Shown piece after piece: positions 45,526-58,330 of a stretch of 60,000 nucleotides of DNA (the stretch's first letter is position 1; each line of letters begins with the position of its first letter). The notes under the pieces are model-generated. The model did no database searches. It was not told the origin of the DNA and saw nothing but the letters and a program-made list of their open reading frames with translations. Both the position numbers and the translations under genes were made by a program. This stretch comes from Adiantum capillus-veneris. Taxonomy: Eukaryota > Streptophyta > Polypodiopsida > Polypodiales > Pteridaceae. The stretch spans positions 11,832,412 through 11,892,411 of the forward strand of contig CM043965.1 in NCBI GenBank assembly GCA_014529385.2, written 5' to 3'.

Positions 45526-46458
45526 CTAATGAGGGAGAAGCTTCAAGTTGCACCATTTGATAAGCACTTTGTCCTTTGCATCGCTTGCAAGGAATTTCTT
45601 CATGATGAAAACTCTTAGAGTTTTCCATCTCTTTGGGCCTTTGCCGTTGCCCCGAAGGCTAGCCCACCATTGATGAGCTGATTTTTGAAAGTGCATAGCT
45701 ACATAATGTAGCTTTGAGGACTCTGTAAAGCCCTCGTCTCCAAAAGCAGTATCAAATTGCCGGATGAAGGCCAACACTTTGTTAGTAGCACCAAAGGTGC
45801 CATCATAAGTGAGAAAAGAGATACTCTTTCCTCCCTCCTTGAACTTCTTTAACTTTTGGGACCTTCTCCATGCAGCGAATGATTTACGATGTCCTCCCCT
45901 CTTGTATTCTCTAGGAGAATATCCATAACTTTCATCGGAAGAGGAGGAAGGTGAAGATGAAGGAGAAGAGGGTGACCTCTTACAACACCTTTTCTTCCTT
46001 TGTTTCCTCTCTTGTCTTTTGGACTGATGAGGAGAAGGACTGTGTGTTGATCTTTTCCTTTTGGGAGGAGTAGACGATCGTCGAGACCGCTGTCTTCGTG
46101 GAGCCAAATCTTTAGAGGAACTTAAATTTTCATTTCTTTCTTGCTCTTTGGATTCCTCCTCTCGTATGGGAGGGAGTCTTCTTTTGGGGGTCTCTTCAAG
46201 AGGCCTCCTAAGCTCTCTCTCCTCTTGGAGAGGAAGGGAAATTCCATAAGCACAAATTTGTTGAGTAACTTTGGCTTGCAAATCAGGGTTGCCCATAGCT
46301 TGCTGCAACCTAGTGACTAGATAATTCACAAAAATGGGAGCATCATCATTAGCAGCTTCATGTGCAAAATCAAAGCTATCAATGTTCATTCTACTCTCTT
46401 GATTATTGTCAGCCATGTTAACAAAATTTATGTATGTACTTAGTGTATACTTTGTCAA
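45526..46458 (-). pseudogene. Gypsy Gag (capsid with Arg/Ser-rich N-terminus)
   Basis: An open minus frame of 310 codons. The likely start is MADNNQESRMNIDSF (about 46,416), since upstream codons lie in the leader. An Arg/Ser/Lys-rich stretch in the middle (RRQRSRRSSTPPKRKRS and similar) is followed by the capsid core: SISFLTYDGTFGATNKVLAF, FTESSKLHYVAMHF, SAHQWWASL and VFIMKKFLASDAKDKVLIKW. The frame breaks near 45,530, after which Gag continues in another frame (QRQKFCAGLPEEMDEYI). It is the longest ORF in the window. Confidence 0.92.
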
Positions 46459-46816
46459 TTCAAAACCTTAGTTGCCACTCCTCTTAGACTTTGAAAATCG
46501 CTCTTAAGTATCTACACCCACGGCTCACATTGGTTAATTATAGAGATTAGAGGAGTAGGTCTAACGTAGCAGAGTTGCCAAGGGCTAGCTCCTTTTAGAC
46601 TTCTTATGGATCAATAATGGTAAAGCCGTAGTCAAGTCTAAAAAGACTCCATTATTAAGTCCAAAGCTCCCGAGGTCTGCACCATAGCCCACATAGTGGG
46701 CTCAACAAAAACGATAATAGATCCCAGTTCCACTTACCCTAATATAATTAACAAAATCAACCATTTATAGGCTACTTAAGGATCTCTCTTCTTAAGAAAG
46801 AAAAGAGAAACCTAAT

Positions 46817-46828
46817 GCTCTGATACTA
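46817..46828 (-). promoter_or_regulatory. Primer binding site (initiator Met tRNA type)
   Basis: The minus strand reads TTAGTATCAGAGC next to the LTR end, one base from TGGTATCAGAGC. This is the PBS usual in chromoviruses. Confidence 0.85.
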
Positions 46829-47322
46829 ATGTAATGGAGTTAGCCTTTTAACTTGAGTTGGAGCGCGAAGTGAATAACATATTGAGAATTTCCTTGAGCA
46901 TTCTTTTGAGTATAGATTTATAGTGAGAAAGAAAGTGCTTGGATGGAGAGAAAAACACTAACAGTTTACTTCATTAACATTGCATGATCAATACTTGTAA
47001 AAGAGAGTGAGAGTTTAAAGAAATTGACACCAATAGAGGACCAGATTAGTTGAAGCCGTTCCCCCCTCCAATAGGGATTTGTATTATAGATTCTTCCATG
47101 ATGGAAGACTTGTTTACAATAAAACTGTTTGTGTTCCTTGAGACCTTCTTGATGAGATGAAGATGGTAAGCTTCACTCACCAAGTATAACAACAATAAAC
47201 ATGATTAGCATGAGCTTGGAAAATGCTCAGCCTCAATCCAAGACCTCAAACACCATGAAAGGTGAGAAGAGCTGATAGGGAGTGAGGAAGAAGAGAGAAG
47301 TAGAAGTAGCTCTATGAGAAAG

Positions 47323-47508
47323 CAATAACCCCTTGCACATAATCACTCATAGCTTTTGTAACATAGCTTAGCATAGTGTTAATGGAGATTAGAGAGATTG
47401 ATAACCAAGCACAAACAATAACCCCTTGCACATAATCACTCATAGCTCTTGTAGCATAGCTTAGCATAGTGTTAATGGAGATTAGAGAGATTGATAAGCA
47501 AGCATAAG
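47323..47508. repeat. 93-bp tandem duplication in the 5' LTR
   Basis: The unit from caataaccccttgcacat through agagagattgata occurs twice with a few differences. The 3' LTR has one copy only, so the duplication postdates element insertion or arose in one LTR. Confidence 0.85.
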
Positions 47509-47654
47509 CATTCTCTTGTGTGGATTTGCATCCATAGCCAAGAGCTTGTGGTAGTAAGCACTCAACTTCTCAAGCTTGGAGAAGGAGATGGAATCCTTGC
47601 TGCACAAGAGTGTGTCAAGGAAAGAATGAGAGTGAGAGAGCTCGTGGGATGCTC

Positions 47655-47658
<4 letters not shown>

Positions 47659-47743
<85 letters not shown>
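47659..47743. repeat. (GA)n tract inside the 5' LTR, 85 bp
   Basis: Pure GA; it corresponds to 41,292-41,328 of the partner LTR. Confidence 0.97.
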
Positions 47744-47749
<6 letters not shown>

Positions 47750-48663
47750 AGGTTGACCCCCTTCCCTAGGCTTTCCTTGAAGCATTTTGCGCCATGTAGT
47801 CCTCTAGCCAATGAGAGCTTGTCTCCATTTGGGGTAAGGTGTGTAGCCTCTTGACCCTTGTGAGGCTAAGCTAGCACCCCCCTTGCTTAAGCACATCCCC
47901 TGCTTAAGCACAACCCGTACTTGCTTGAGCAGTGTGCCTCTACACTTGACATGAGGACCCTTTCCTCCCATGAGATTATGGGTAATTGGGGAGGTGCTCA
48001 CATACTATCCACCTCCCTCCTTTGTAGGGATCGCCCCCTCATCAGTAGCAAGTACTTTGAACTAATTGGTAAGCAGGCAGGCCCGCTGCTTAAGCACAAC
48101 CCTAGCTTAAGCAAGCTGCCCCCTTGCCTGCTTGGACCTTAGTGACTAAAAAGTAAAAATTTAAAGACTATGTCTTAAGGCTTTTAACACTTACCTTTGG
48201 AGGCTTTAATGAAGAAAACCCTAAGGTCTTTTGCTCCATTGGTTAACCTTCCTCTTTGATAGACCTTCTCTTTTTTGGGCCCCTTTACCATTGGCCCCGT
48301 GCTAAAATAGATCTATAAGCACATCTATATCTTAACCCTTGTTCTTATTTATTTTCCCACATTAAGTGATTAGTTTAATATGAGAAAATCATTTGGGTTG
48401 GTCAGATATTAGATTTTATGACATGTTCTCTCCAAAAAGTTATCAAAAACGAAGGTCGGGCCTTGCCCCGTAGCGTTTATGTGTTGCGCCAAGCAAATGC
48501 ATGCGCATGGAGAATTGCATGCAAATAATGGGCCTTGCAATGTTGTCAAGCTGGAGTCGGGATTTTGTGATTGGAATGTATAGTGTTGTGAAATATATGT
48601 CCTCCCTGCCATACACAAAACATATAGATGTAGCTTTATGCTTTATGTCCTTTGATCAATATT

Positions 48664-48768
<105 letters not shown>

Positions 48769-48829
48769 CAGAGTTGTAAGCTGCTTCGGTCATAAATTAT
48801 GTCTTCTTGCCTCCTTGTTGACTAACCTG

Positions 48830-49835
48830 CATTATGTATCGATACCAAATTGATGTCTGCATTTGCAACCATCTGAACTTGATTTGATAGCTGTTGCGTA
48901 CATGGACGTTTGCTCATAGAATCTGCCACTAGCATTCCCTGCTTTGTATGCATGTTCTAAAGAGCAACAATGCAGTATACTATTGTTGCTAATCCCAACT
49001 ACGATCGCATTGGGTGCCACCTGCATGTGGTTTAGAGAGACAATCTCTTTATGGGCCACAATATTGGCCATATTGTCTTTTAAATTTTATGCTATCCCTT
49101 GAATGGCCAGCAGTAGTTCATTGCTGGAGGAGCATTAGTTGACTGGTGGAGGCTAATAGGTGCTGACATATTGGTATGACTGTCTCCAAAAATGCTATTG
49201 CTCAACAGTCCTTGTTCTTTGGCTTCTGTAGCATCAAAGCTCTTTGTGTGGAAAAAAGAATTAGCTTCCGCTTCTACTCTTTGACTATTCTTTTGATCTT
49301 GGCCAACAACGTAGGCACATGCATGATTGACTACTTGACTTCCACTGCAATGTTGTTGCATCTCCTTGGAACTACACATTAACCAACTCCCATGGACAAC
49401 ATATTCTTCGTTGAATTGTTCATGAGAGATGTTTCTATTTGGTTGCAGATCGTTCTAGATTGCTTGCCTCATCAAATTCTCAAATAAGCTATCAATAGAG
49501 TTGGACAAGGAGTGCGACTAAAGCCAACAGCTGAGCAGACCATGACTTGCAGTAGTGGCAATATTCCCCAATGCCTTTCCCTCGACATTGAGTTGTCTGC
49601 CACTAATCCCCTCACACTCTCTACTAAAAGCGGCACTCTTTGCTAAAAGCGTAAGCAGTTAGCACTAAGGCCGCTAGCTTAATTACTTGAGGATAACCAT
49701 CATAAGCTTTGGTATGATCAATCGTGCTAAGCTTTTCTGCCCTCATGCCCAATTCGATGTTTATTCTTTCCATTTCTTCTACCTCTTTCGTCTGCATCGC
49801 CAACACCTTGATAGCATCAACAAAAAAATGCATTG
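48830..49835 (-). pseudogene. Unidentified decayed coding-like stretch
   Basis: Several minus-strand open stretches share plausible amino-acid composition and can be read as one broken gene. They are AIKVLAMQTKEVEEMERINI (about 49,750-49,820), YDGYPQVIKLAALVLTAYAF, a Ser/Gln/Asn-rich part (49,092-49,379) and NAIVVGISNNSILHCCSLEH (about 48,940-49,010). I recognise no family. It may be an artefact of low stop density. Confidence 0.25.
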
Positions 49836-50177
49836 AACGGGCCTGCTAAGGCAATGAGTTTTAGTGGTACGATTCCAGATTAGGCCAACCAATCATGGAG
49901 TGCAATCTGATTATCTTCATTTTTAGTAGCACTAGAATAGACCTCTTCCATTGGTTGATCGCATGATCTTTGAGAATGCTCATCACGTCGGCAAGCATTC
50001 GAAGTACCCTCCAGCTTGGTGATCTACAAAATATAACCAGGTTTTGAAAGGTCTCTGGTACTCCTTTCCTGTTCTAACCAGCTTAGTGTTGCATAGGCAA
50101 ATGGCACGGAAAAGAATTTGTGTGAATCTCGAGAATTAAGCATGGGGACCTTTTGCATATCTCTTGCAAACTTGCTG

Positions 50178-50292
50178 CTTGTGGGGAACCTCTGAACTGC
50201 CTGTGGGCCGAGCTTCTTGTGGGGAACCTGCGAACTGCCTGTGCGTCGAGATTCTTGTGGGGAACCTGCGAACTGTGTGTGTGGAGAAGTTC
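50178..50292. repeat. Three-copy 38-bp tandem repeat
   Basis: The unit cttgtggggaacctgcgaac tgcctgtgcgtcgagatt occurs about three times with small changes. The unit length is not a multiple of three, so it is not a coding repeat in one frame. Confidence 0.85.
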
Positions 50293-51045
50293 AAAGTGCT
50301 GCTAAGCTTTGTCTGCAAATTGATGTACTCATTTCACGACAGTGTTTTTTTTAATCGATCATTAGCGGGGTTTTTGAGCTTTTTGCTAGCGTGGAAAATT
50401 GTCAGTGAGAATCTGCCACATGGTGGCTTGTGCGATCAGAAAGGGTAAAAGAGGCTTTGGCTCACCAAGTAAAACAACTTCTCTTTTGTAAGTACGTTTT
50501 GATGCAAAACTCATGGGCAAGGGAGTCCAAGACTCACAGAAACATAGAAGTAGATGTGATTGCAAGGCCCACATGTATCATGTTCTCTGTTACATCTTTC
50601 AAAATCCTCACACAAGCAGCGAGGGAAGTTTGCAAGAGTGACAACATACATAATCCCTTCTTTTTTTTGACCCAGTTATACTAACATGAAATACATCTGA
50701 TGCATTGGGGACCATGGCAACTTCCCTTACCAATTTGTCCGCCATAGTTCTTCTCTATGCAATCGTATCTTGGGAATCTCTTGTAAGTTATGATCTCGAT
50801 CTACCAAGCTTACCATCTCCAAATTTTGGATGACATAAACTCGGTGCACTATCACATGTTCTAACATTGTGGCTACACTCACCACTTGCATCTGCTTCTC
50901 TAAGACAAACCCATTATTAGCAATATTTCAACCTTAGATGGTTGCAATATTTCAACCTGAGACCATGATTATGTCATCCACTTTGCACGTATGAGTTCTA
51001 CTAATATTTTATACCCATAAAATCCCCTCCACAATGAGGAGAATC

Positions 51046-51048
<3 letters not shown>

Positions 51049-51136
<88 letters not shown>
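51049..51136. repeat. (CT)n microsatellite, 88 bp
   Basis: Pure CT tract. Confidence 0.98.
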
Positions 51137-51138
<2 letters not shown>

Positions 51139-51149
51139 AATCTCCAAAA

Positions 51150-53850
51150 GGAAATGCCCTTCTTTGCTTCATGACAGCCTTGATTGGATCCTCTTGCAAG
51201 GTATTTCTGCCTTCTTCAAAGATTGGTGCAAAAACCCCATGTTTCACGAAAGGCGCTATCTCATTAATGAACGTCCCACACCTTGTAGTATGATTTGCAA
51301 GAACAATGAAGCATATCATTTGTCTCCCAGGCTCGATATTCCTAATTGCTCATGTATTCTAAGTTACTTTCTACTCCAGCCACATGAGGAGAGCACTGGA
51401 ATTATTATGCTGCCTACTCCTCGGCACCTTAATCGTCATTGTGATTGTTACATGCTCAAGTTTGTGACTATCGTCCTCTAGTGTTTCATTAAGGTTCACC
51501 CATATTGGTATATATCCTAGAAAACTATCTTCCTTCAATGATTCTCTATTCATTTCAGGACTTGACGGAGGTTGTACATTTGGATTCCTTGTTTCGAGAG
51601 ATTTCTATCAATATATCATAAGTGATAGTTCTTGGAGTTGTAGCTCATGTTATTATACTAGTTATCATATGTCAAAATTGTGCTAGTTAGCATTGTCCCG
51701 GACATGAAGAGTAATGACACATTAACATTCTTTCACCCACCTAAAACTCTCCAACATTGGGAGGGCCATATCCTCACATGTTGCCTCATACAAGCCACTG
51801 CTAGACTTGTGTCCAATAGATGCATGCATGCTTTAATGCTTTGCTTTGGAGAGATTGGCTCTATGAACAAAAGCACATATATCTCATCTGGACAAATAAA
51901 TCTATCACCACAATGAGGGACTCTTACATCCCACCATCTAATGATAGAATCTATGTCTCAATGGCATGTCCAATATTGCAAAATCGCCTAAGATCCTCTT
52001 TACAAACATTATAGAATTCTCTGTGAAGGTAGGCATCTAGTTTTGGAATTTAATCTTGTGCTCCTCTTAATAAGAGGGGCGTTTACACTTTGAAGTGTTC
52101 TTAACCATACCTTTCTCCCAATGAACCATGCATGATCTTTCCTTTTTAGCCATTTTCTTCTTTACACCTCCAAAGTAGATAGGCAAAACACCAATCCAAT
52201 TTGCAATAGTCTCATTTTCCATGAAGCATCTAAACTTTGGCTTCTCAAATCAGAGATCAACCATCACCCTCTTGCTAAGAATTTTCCAAAACTCAATCTA
52301 AGCATTTTTATTTTCAACATTAAATTCACCTATTGCTAAAGTTGAGAGTTCTCAAACCTAAGGATCATAAACATGTGCGAATATAGTAGGCCAACCATAC
52401 ACTCCATGCACATGGTTAGAGTGAACCCACATATCCTACAATTTACCTAGAGGACGCATACAATTTGCCATAACCACCCCACTCACTATTAGGACCCATT
52501 GTAGAAATTATGAAAACATGAGGTTGCTGACCAACACCTTACTATCCTAGAAACAAAAGTGGGTATGTGTATCAACTATTTCTCTTTAATTTCAACATGT
52601 ACTCAAGTCCCATTGACGTGATATCCTTTACTTTTTGGGCTATCTCCAAACTCTGCTGCACATGACTCTTATTAGAGAGTGGAGTCACCGCGTGAAGGAA
52701 CCTCACACATTCATCTTCAGCCAAGGGAGTGTTTTGGCAAGATCTTAGGCCCATGCACTTATCCATATCAATATCTTCTATTGTTTCTCCATATAACTAC
52801 TTGGATATAGTCAAAGGCTCTAAAGCCATTTGTGCAAGCAAAGCTTGGGATATATCCTTGCTAACAAGTCTACTTTTCCCCTCAGCCATAGATTCTTGTG
52901 ATAATCGAGATGACTTTTGCAACCACTAACAATTTTATTTTACAATTGGAATGCAATAATAAATGGTTGATGGAAAATCATTAAGACATTTTAGAATTTG
53001 ATGACAATGACACACACAAGCTTGCCAAATTTTAGTTAAATAAAGCCCTTTGGTGGTGCTGTTGATAATTGGCCCTTTCGTTAACTCTCATTTGAAAGGT
53101 TTGTTCTCAAAAATATTTGCAAATCAAGATTCACACACTACAAATGGCCATACATTCTACTAAAGTGCACAACACCTTTGAACAATGAATGTTGCAAGTC
53201 ACATACTCTATCTAGAAGTGTCCATTAAAATGTTGTTCCATACCATTCATACGTGAGGTTTCACCTCGTGGTGAAAATTGAAAAGATAGATACCTATCAT
53301 ATTGCATTGGGATCTTAGAGAATTTCACAACCTTTTGAGCTCCACATGAGCCACCATAAGGTCTGCAGGTAATGGGAGGTTTCTAATGATGTCAATGATA
53401 TTTTCTCATGCACGCTTATAGACATTAAAGGTGAAGCATTTAAGCCAGGAGCAGTTGACAAAAACTTAGAGGTGACACCTATCTTGTAGAACTTGGGAGA
53501 TGTTGTTGTCAAGGGTGTAAATTTTCTCACAATTTTTTTTTTCACCATGTTCAAGATCCATATTTTCTCCAGCCATGTCAAAGGACACACAAAGAAATCT
53601 CCATCTTGAATATCTAGATGTAGTTTAAGTGTGTCAACCTTGATCTCTTGACTTTAAAAAATAAGATTTAGTTTGTGACCTTGTTGAGGTCCATAGATGG
53701 TAGTGAGTCAACTCATTGGTTGATGCAAAAGATAAAACAAGCCACATCTTGGAGGATGGTAATGTAATGTATATGGAACACACCGGATAGAGAGGGTAAA
53801 AAAATATAATATATACCTCGAGTTCTTTTAGAAAATTCAAATAATGCTCA
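51150..53850 (-). pseudogene. Unidentified minus-strand coding-like tract
   Basis: Reading the minus strand across frames gives long stretches with protein-like composition. Examples are LAEDECVRFLHAVTPLSN and SLEIAQKVKDITSMGLEYML (52,572-52,720), FEKPKFRCFMENETIANWIG (about 52,190-52,250), VDTLKLHLDIQDGDFFVCPL (about 53,575-53,635) and ESLKEDSFLGYIPIWVNLNE (about 51,480-51,540). Stops and frame changes are frequent. I recognise no domain. It may be the body of one old element. Confidence 0.25.
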
Positions 53851-54419
53851 CATCAAAGCATAGTACGACCAACTTAAATGCCATAAATGTCATTAGTGGT
53901 GTCTTATTTTGTCATGACAACAATAAATATTCTCAAATTATTTCTCTTGAAAGAGGGACTTTGAAAATTGTGTTGCTGACACCAACATAAATGATTTGAG
54001 ACGAGCAAGCATCATCTTTACCCCTCGGAAAAAAAATCACTTTCCACACCATGGTAGACACACCTAAAGCCCATGTAGCAAAGTACCATAGGTTGGTTTG
54101 AGCTAGAGTTGATTGTCCATGTTTGGCTCCACATCAATTTGACATCCATTCTAGTGTGAAATCAATACATTTTGGATGAATTTTTTGAGCTACGTGTGCA
54201 GATGGCCATGTATTTTCACAAGAAAAGGAGGTGCTATCAAGAATGCTATTGTTTGTTCCTCCATTGGTGTCAACTGCTGTAAGGTGTTGTTGCTATTGTC
54301 CTTCTTAGTGCTCACTATCATAAGCCATTTTTTCTTTTGTACTCATTGGTGGTCATCAGCTCTTAGTGTTCGTCGTTGCCCGCACAATCGTCGATTGTGC
54401 CACACTGTGTTGTTGTCCA

Positions 54420-54650
54420 TCATTGAATACAACCATAGCATGTTGCCACACCGTTGTTTGATAACCAAGTATGCCAAGAATTGACTCCACAATTTTTAGC
54501 CGCTTGCTTTATCTCCCCTACATCCGTGGTGTCATTGGGTATAGTAATGGTTTGGTTTTTTGCTGTAACTAGCTGATGGTGCGGATTGGGTTGTACCTCA
54601 TACCACCAATGTAAGATCGGCATAACAGGCGATCGGCATTTGTGAGTCAT
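54420..54650 (-). other. Possible leader of a minus-strand retroelement
   Basis: The minus strand reads ttacattGGTGGTATGAGG near 54,595-54,615. This recalls the TGGTATCAGAGC priming site after an LTR ending in CA/TT. An open frame of 76 codons follows. No LTR boundary or partner LTR was found, so this is only a lead. Confidence 0.2.
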
Positions 54651-54869
54651 TTTTAAAAATTGCTTTATTAGATGGCTTTATGATTTTTTTGTGTGTTTGA
54701 AGCATGTGTCTAATGATAGTGAGAGAGACAGAGGTCCATTGCCTCATGGCTATCACAAATGTTTTATGTATGTGTACGTGTATCCAAATTTGTGGCTAGT
54801 GCGTGTGTTTCCATATTTGTGGTTGATTGTCTGTGTGAAGTAAGTGTTGTACATGAATCTTCTTAGTTG

Positions 54870-54963
54870 TGTGTATGCATGCGTATCCTTGGCGTGTATC
54901 TATGTATGTGTGTGTGCATACTCATGTGTGTGTGTACGGTGTGTGTGTTTGTGTTTGTGTGTG

Positions 54964-55019
<56 letters not shown>

Positions 55020-55174
55020 ATGGTGAATGTGTGCAAGCATTTATTGTGTGCATGTCTGTGTGTGTATGTGTGTGTGCGTGTGTGTGCGCATGCTCATATG
55101 TGTGTTTCTTTGTGTGCAAGTGAACGTTTTGTGTGTATTGTTTGTGTGTATGATAATCACACACACACACACAC

Positions 55175-55258
<84 letters not shown>

Positions 55259-55283
55259 ACATACAGAGAGAGAGAGAGAGAGA
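54870..55283. repeat. Compound microsatellite: TG, GA, TG, CA, TA, GA
   Basis: Successive tracts: TG-rich (54,870-54,962), (GA)n (54,967-55,018), TG-rich (55,030-55,150), (CA)n (55,157-55,173), (TA)n (about 55,176-55,253) and (GA)n (55,265-55,283). ORFs here are all low-complexity artefacts. Confidence 0.95.
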
Positions 55284-55289
55284 TTCATT

Positions 55290-56960
55290 GGCTTGTGCTT
55301 ATTGCAAATGTGTTATGCTTCATTGGATTGCTTCGCGGAGGTTTTTCTATATACATTTTCATCAAAAAATTTTAATATTAAGTTGATAATCATCAAATAG
55401 TTTTAACTTTACGTTGATATTCAAAACTATTCCATAACATTATTCATGTGTTCCATGAACAAAAAAAGACCCTTGGCTTGCCAACAACGCTGGACATCTG
55501 CAAGATTTGTCTTGCACTAGCATGGGATGGTTCCACAGCTGTCCAATACCATCCACAAGCGAGGGGCATATTTTTTTCATGGAATTGAAAGGGTGGGGAA
55601 TTATTTTTATCATATGATTGAAGGGATGGTTGCATTTTTCCATTTCATTGAATTAATTACAATAATTTGATCAGAATACAATTATGAGGAGTGATTCTGA
55701 AGAGATTAAAGGGATTGTTTTTTTTTAACTTTGATGTAGCCTTGCAATTGGGAGACATTCTTGTACCTCTTTCTAGTGATTAGGGGAGTGAAGTGGATGG
55801 TCACATAGTTAGGCAAGAGGTAGCCTTGTAATTGGCTCGATTTTATATCACCCTTGAATTTGGACCATCTATAAATGATGGGGAAGATAATCAATTGCAT
55901 ATGGATTGAAAGGAGCACATTCTCAAAATTATAAGGTTTTTTAGTTGTTTTGAATGCCCTTTGGAGCCTTTATACACTCATTTCATATGCATGCATATGT
56001 GGTCTTAGATATGATGCATCTCGCTTAAAAGGTTCATTTCTAGGTAGGTTTTTAAAATGTACATTCATAGTTTCACCACAAACATGTCAAAAAGGAGAGA
56101 CACTAGTGACAGGCAGCCATTTTCTATTGGTTGGACAGATACACTGCTTGCAGTTGCTAGAAAAGTCAGAACTAGGCCAACAAAAATGATGTCAACCAAG
56201 GACGGAGCTTGACTCATAGGCACATGGAAATAAATAGATGGGTGTCAATCACCTACTGGACCTTCTAAAGAAAATCATTACCAAGGAAAATCAACTCAAA
56301 GCAAACTAAGTATACACAACCACTACCTCATCTACGATGGCTACAGCCTTAAAAACATGACTTAACATTGTCCAATCGTCACCAAAACTTAAGGAGTAAC
56401 CTTTACACACCTAGAGGACACTACCTAAAGTCTCTAACCCAACTTACTACCTGCAAACACTTGGTGTGGAAAACGCATATGAAGACATGTCAAAAATTGC
56501 TGGTAAGCGATTCTCAATGTGTTTAGGCCTAAGTTGTAGTTCAACTCGCCACCATGAGTGTAATGACCTATTGGTATCACAAAATGGATGCACGGTTAGA
56601 GAAAAAAAAATCGCGAGATCTCTTTGTGAAGAGACTGCAATCGTGAAAGCTTGGCATTGAAGAGTAGCTCACGCCATTGCTAACACAATGGTGTAGTTTC
56701 CTTCACAATGTAGCTTCCGTAGAACATGTAGAGAGTTGAAGAAGACCTCGCTCACTTTATCACAAAAAATACACAGCCACAACACGCTTAGTTGAGCTCA
56801 AAAGGTTATAATTCAAAAGTTGTACTTAGGGCTACAAAATTATTTGCTATTGCTCTTACCATGCTGTCTAGATACTGTTGCGACCTAAGATGCAAGTGCT
56901 GACAACAAAAAGCATGTCAGAACATCTACCTTTACACATAAAACTCAATAAATACAAAGG
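55290..56960. other. Anonymous stretch before the LINE
   Basis: No gene recognised. Short ORFs on both strands lack motifs. Part of the right end may be the decayed 5' region of the LINE. Confidence 0.3.
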
Positions 56961-57529
56961 TGAGGGGAAGGCCCCCGGAGGGGTTAAGAAGATTCTTGTC
57001 ATCACTGAGGCACACCTATTCAACGACCCTTAAGAAGGCTTACGAAAAAATCTTTGATAAAACTCAGCAAATAAATTAGTGTAGAAAAGGCTAGATCTTG
57101 GGACCTCTTTTCTTAGAGTATATAGAAAAAGTGATCAAAAGCTCAGACCCTCGGTTGAAAAAGGCACGGGAGGAGCATTGGAAGCTACAAGTGGGCCTCC
57201 AAAGAATAACACAAAAGGTGGTTGGAAGTTAAAGCCAACCTGGCTGAGAAGAAGCTCAAGGAGATCAAGAAGGAGATATTGTTATCTAAGGAGACCTTTC
57301 TTTAGCCAGAGGATGCAAACCAAGTACACTTATTTAGGCCTAGCTTGAAAATCAAGAAAATACAAGGCTCCGCTCACAGATGAGAATGGGAGTGCTATGC
57401 AATACCAAGATGAAATGGCTACGATGATGCTTGATCATTGTAGCCAAATCATTGGCCAACCTAAGGCTCGCTCTAAAAAGTCAACAAAGCAAGAGAAACC
57501 TGGCTTGAGAGTGTCAATAGGAACATCAA

Positions 57530-58330
57530 TCATCTTGAGATGACCTTTTCTGAAGATGAGTGCTTGCTTGTGTTACAAGCTCTAGGTAAGGAGAATTCCC
57601 TTGGATGGGATGGTTTGACCATTGAATTGTTTAGGGAGTCCTGGAATAACCTCAAGGTCTTGATCGTGAATATGGCTAACCAAGATTTTTTCAATGGGTC
57701 GTTGGATCCTTGTGTTAAAAGAAGGCTGATCAAGCCTATTTCAAAATAGGTTTGGTGCTCGCATTTGAAGCACTTGCAGCCCATAACTATGATTTTTGTG
57801 GCATACAAAATCATTTCCAAGGCAGTTACACTTAGAATCACCCCACTCTTGGATAGAGTTGTCTCCCTACATCAGCACAAGTTTATCAAACCAAGATCAA
57901 TATATAACAATATATTGGAATTAATCGTTGGCATTGAGCACACAACCTTCACAAAGGAGGACTACATTTTGATTGAACTAAACTTGGACAAGGTGTATGA
58001 TGGGATCATGTGGTCTTTCATTGAAGATGTCATGAAAGCACTAGGATCTGGACCTTGCCTATGTTGATTTATACACGCTTGGGGTGCACGCAAACAATTT
58101 GAGCTCTTACTCAATGATAAGATTGTGGGCTCCTTTGAATTCAAAAGATCTATCGAGCAAGGTTGCCCCCTGGTCCCTCTTCTCTTTGCCATTGGCTCAT
58201 ATCCTTTAATTATAATTCTTGAAGCTACTACTATGTGTGGTGAAATTCAAGGACTAACTTTTCCCACCAATGACCATCTCTTGCCCAAGATGTTTGCAAA
58301 TGACTTCCTCCTCTTTCTATAATCCAACCT
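57530..58330 (+). pseudogene. LINE reverse transcriptase (RVT_1)
   Basis: The sequence LVLQALGKENSLGWDGLTIE (about 57,570-57,630) is the first RT block (A-GKA-PG-DG). HLQPITMIFVAYKIISK, PLLDRVVSLHQHKFIKPRSI and ILIELNLDKVYDGIMW follow (57,765-58,020; catalytic Asp in NLDKVYD). SIEQGCPLVPLLFAI (about 58,150-58,190) is the QGCPLSP block. The active-site FADD motif reads MFANDFLLFL, with the first Asp changed to Asn. At least three frameshifts. This is the L1-type plant LINE RT that primes on nicked target DNA. Confidence 0.9.

Larger units (their letters stand above)
46830..48423 (-). repeat. 5' LTR of the chromovirus-like element (1,594 bp)
   Basis: The ends are TGTAATGG and TTATGACA on the plus strand (TG...CA). 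It matches both pieces of the 3' LTR in order. It is longer because of a larger GA tract (47,659-47,743) and a 93-bp tandem duplication (47,323 to about 47,508; caataaccccttgcacataa repeated). Confidence 0.9.
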
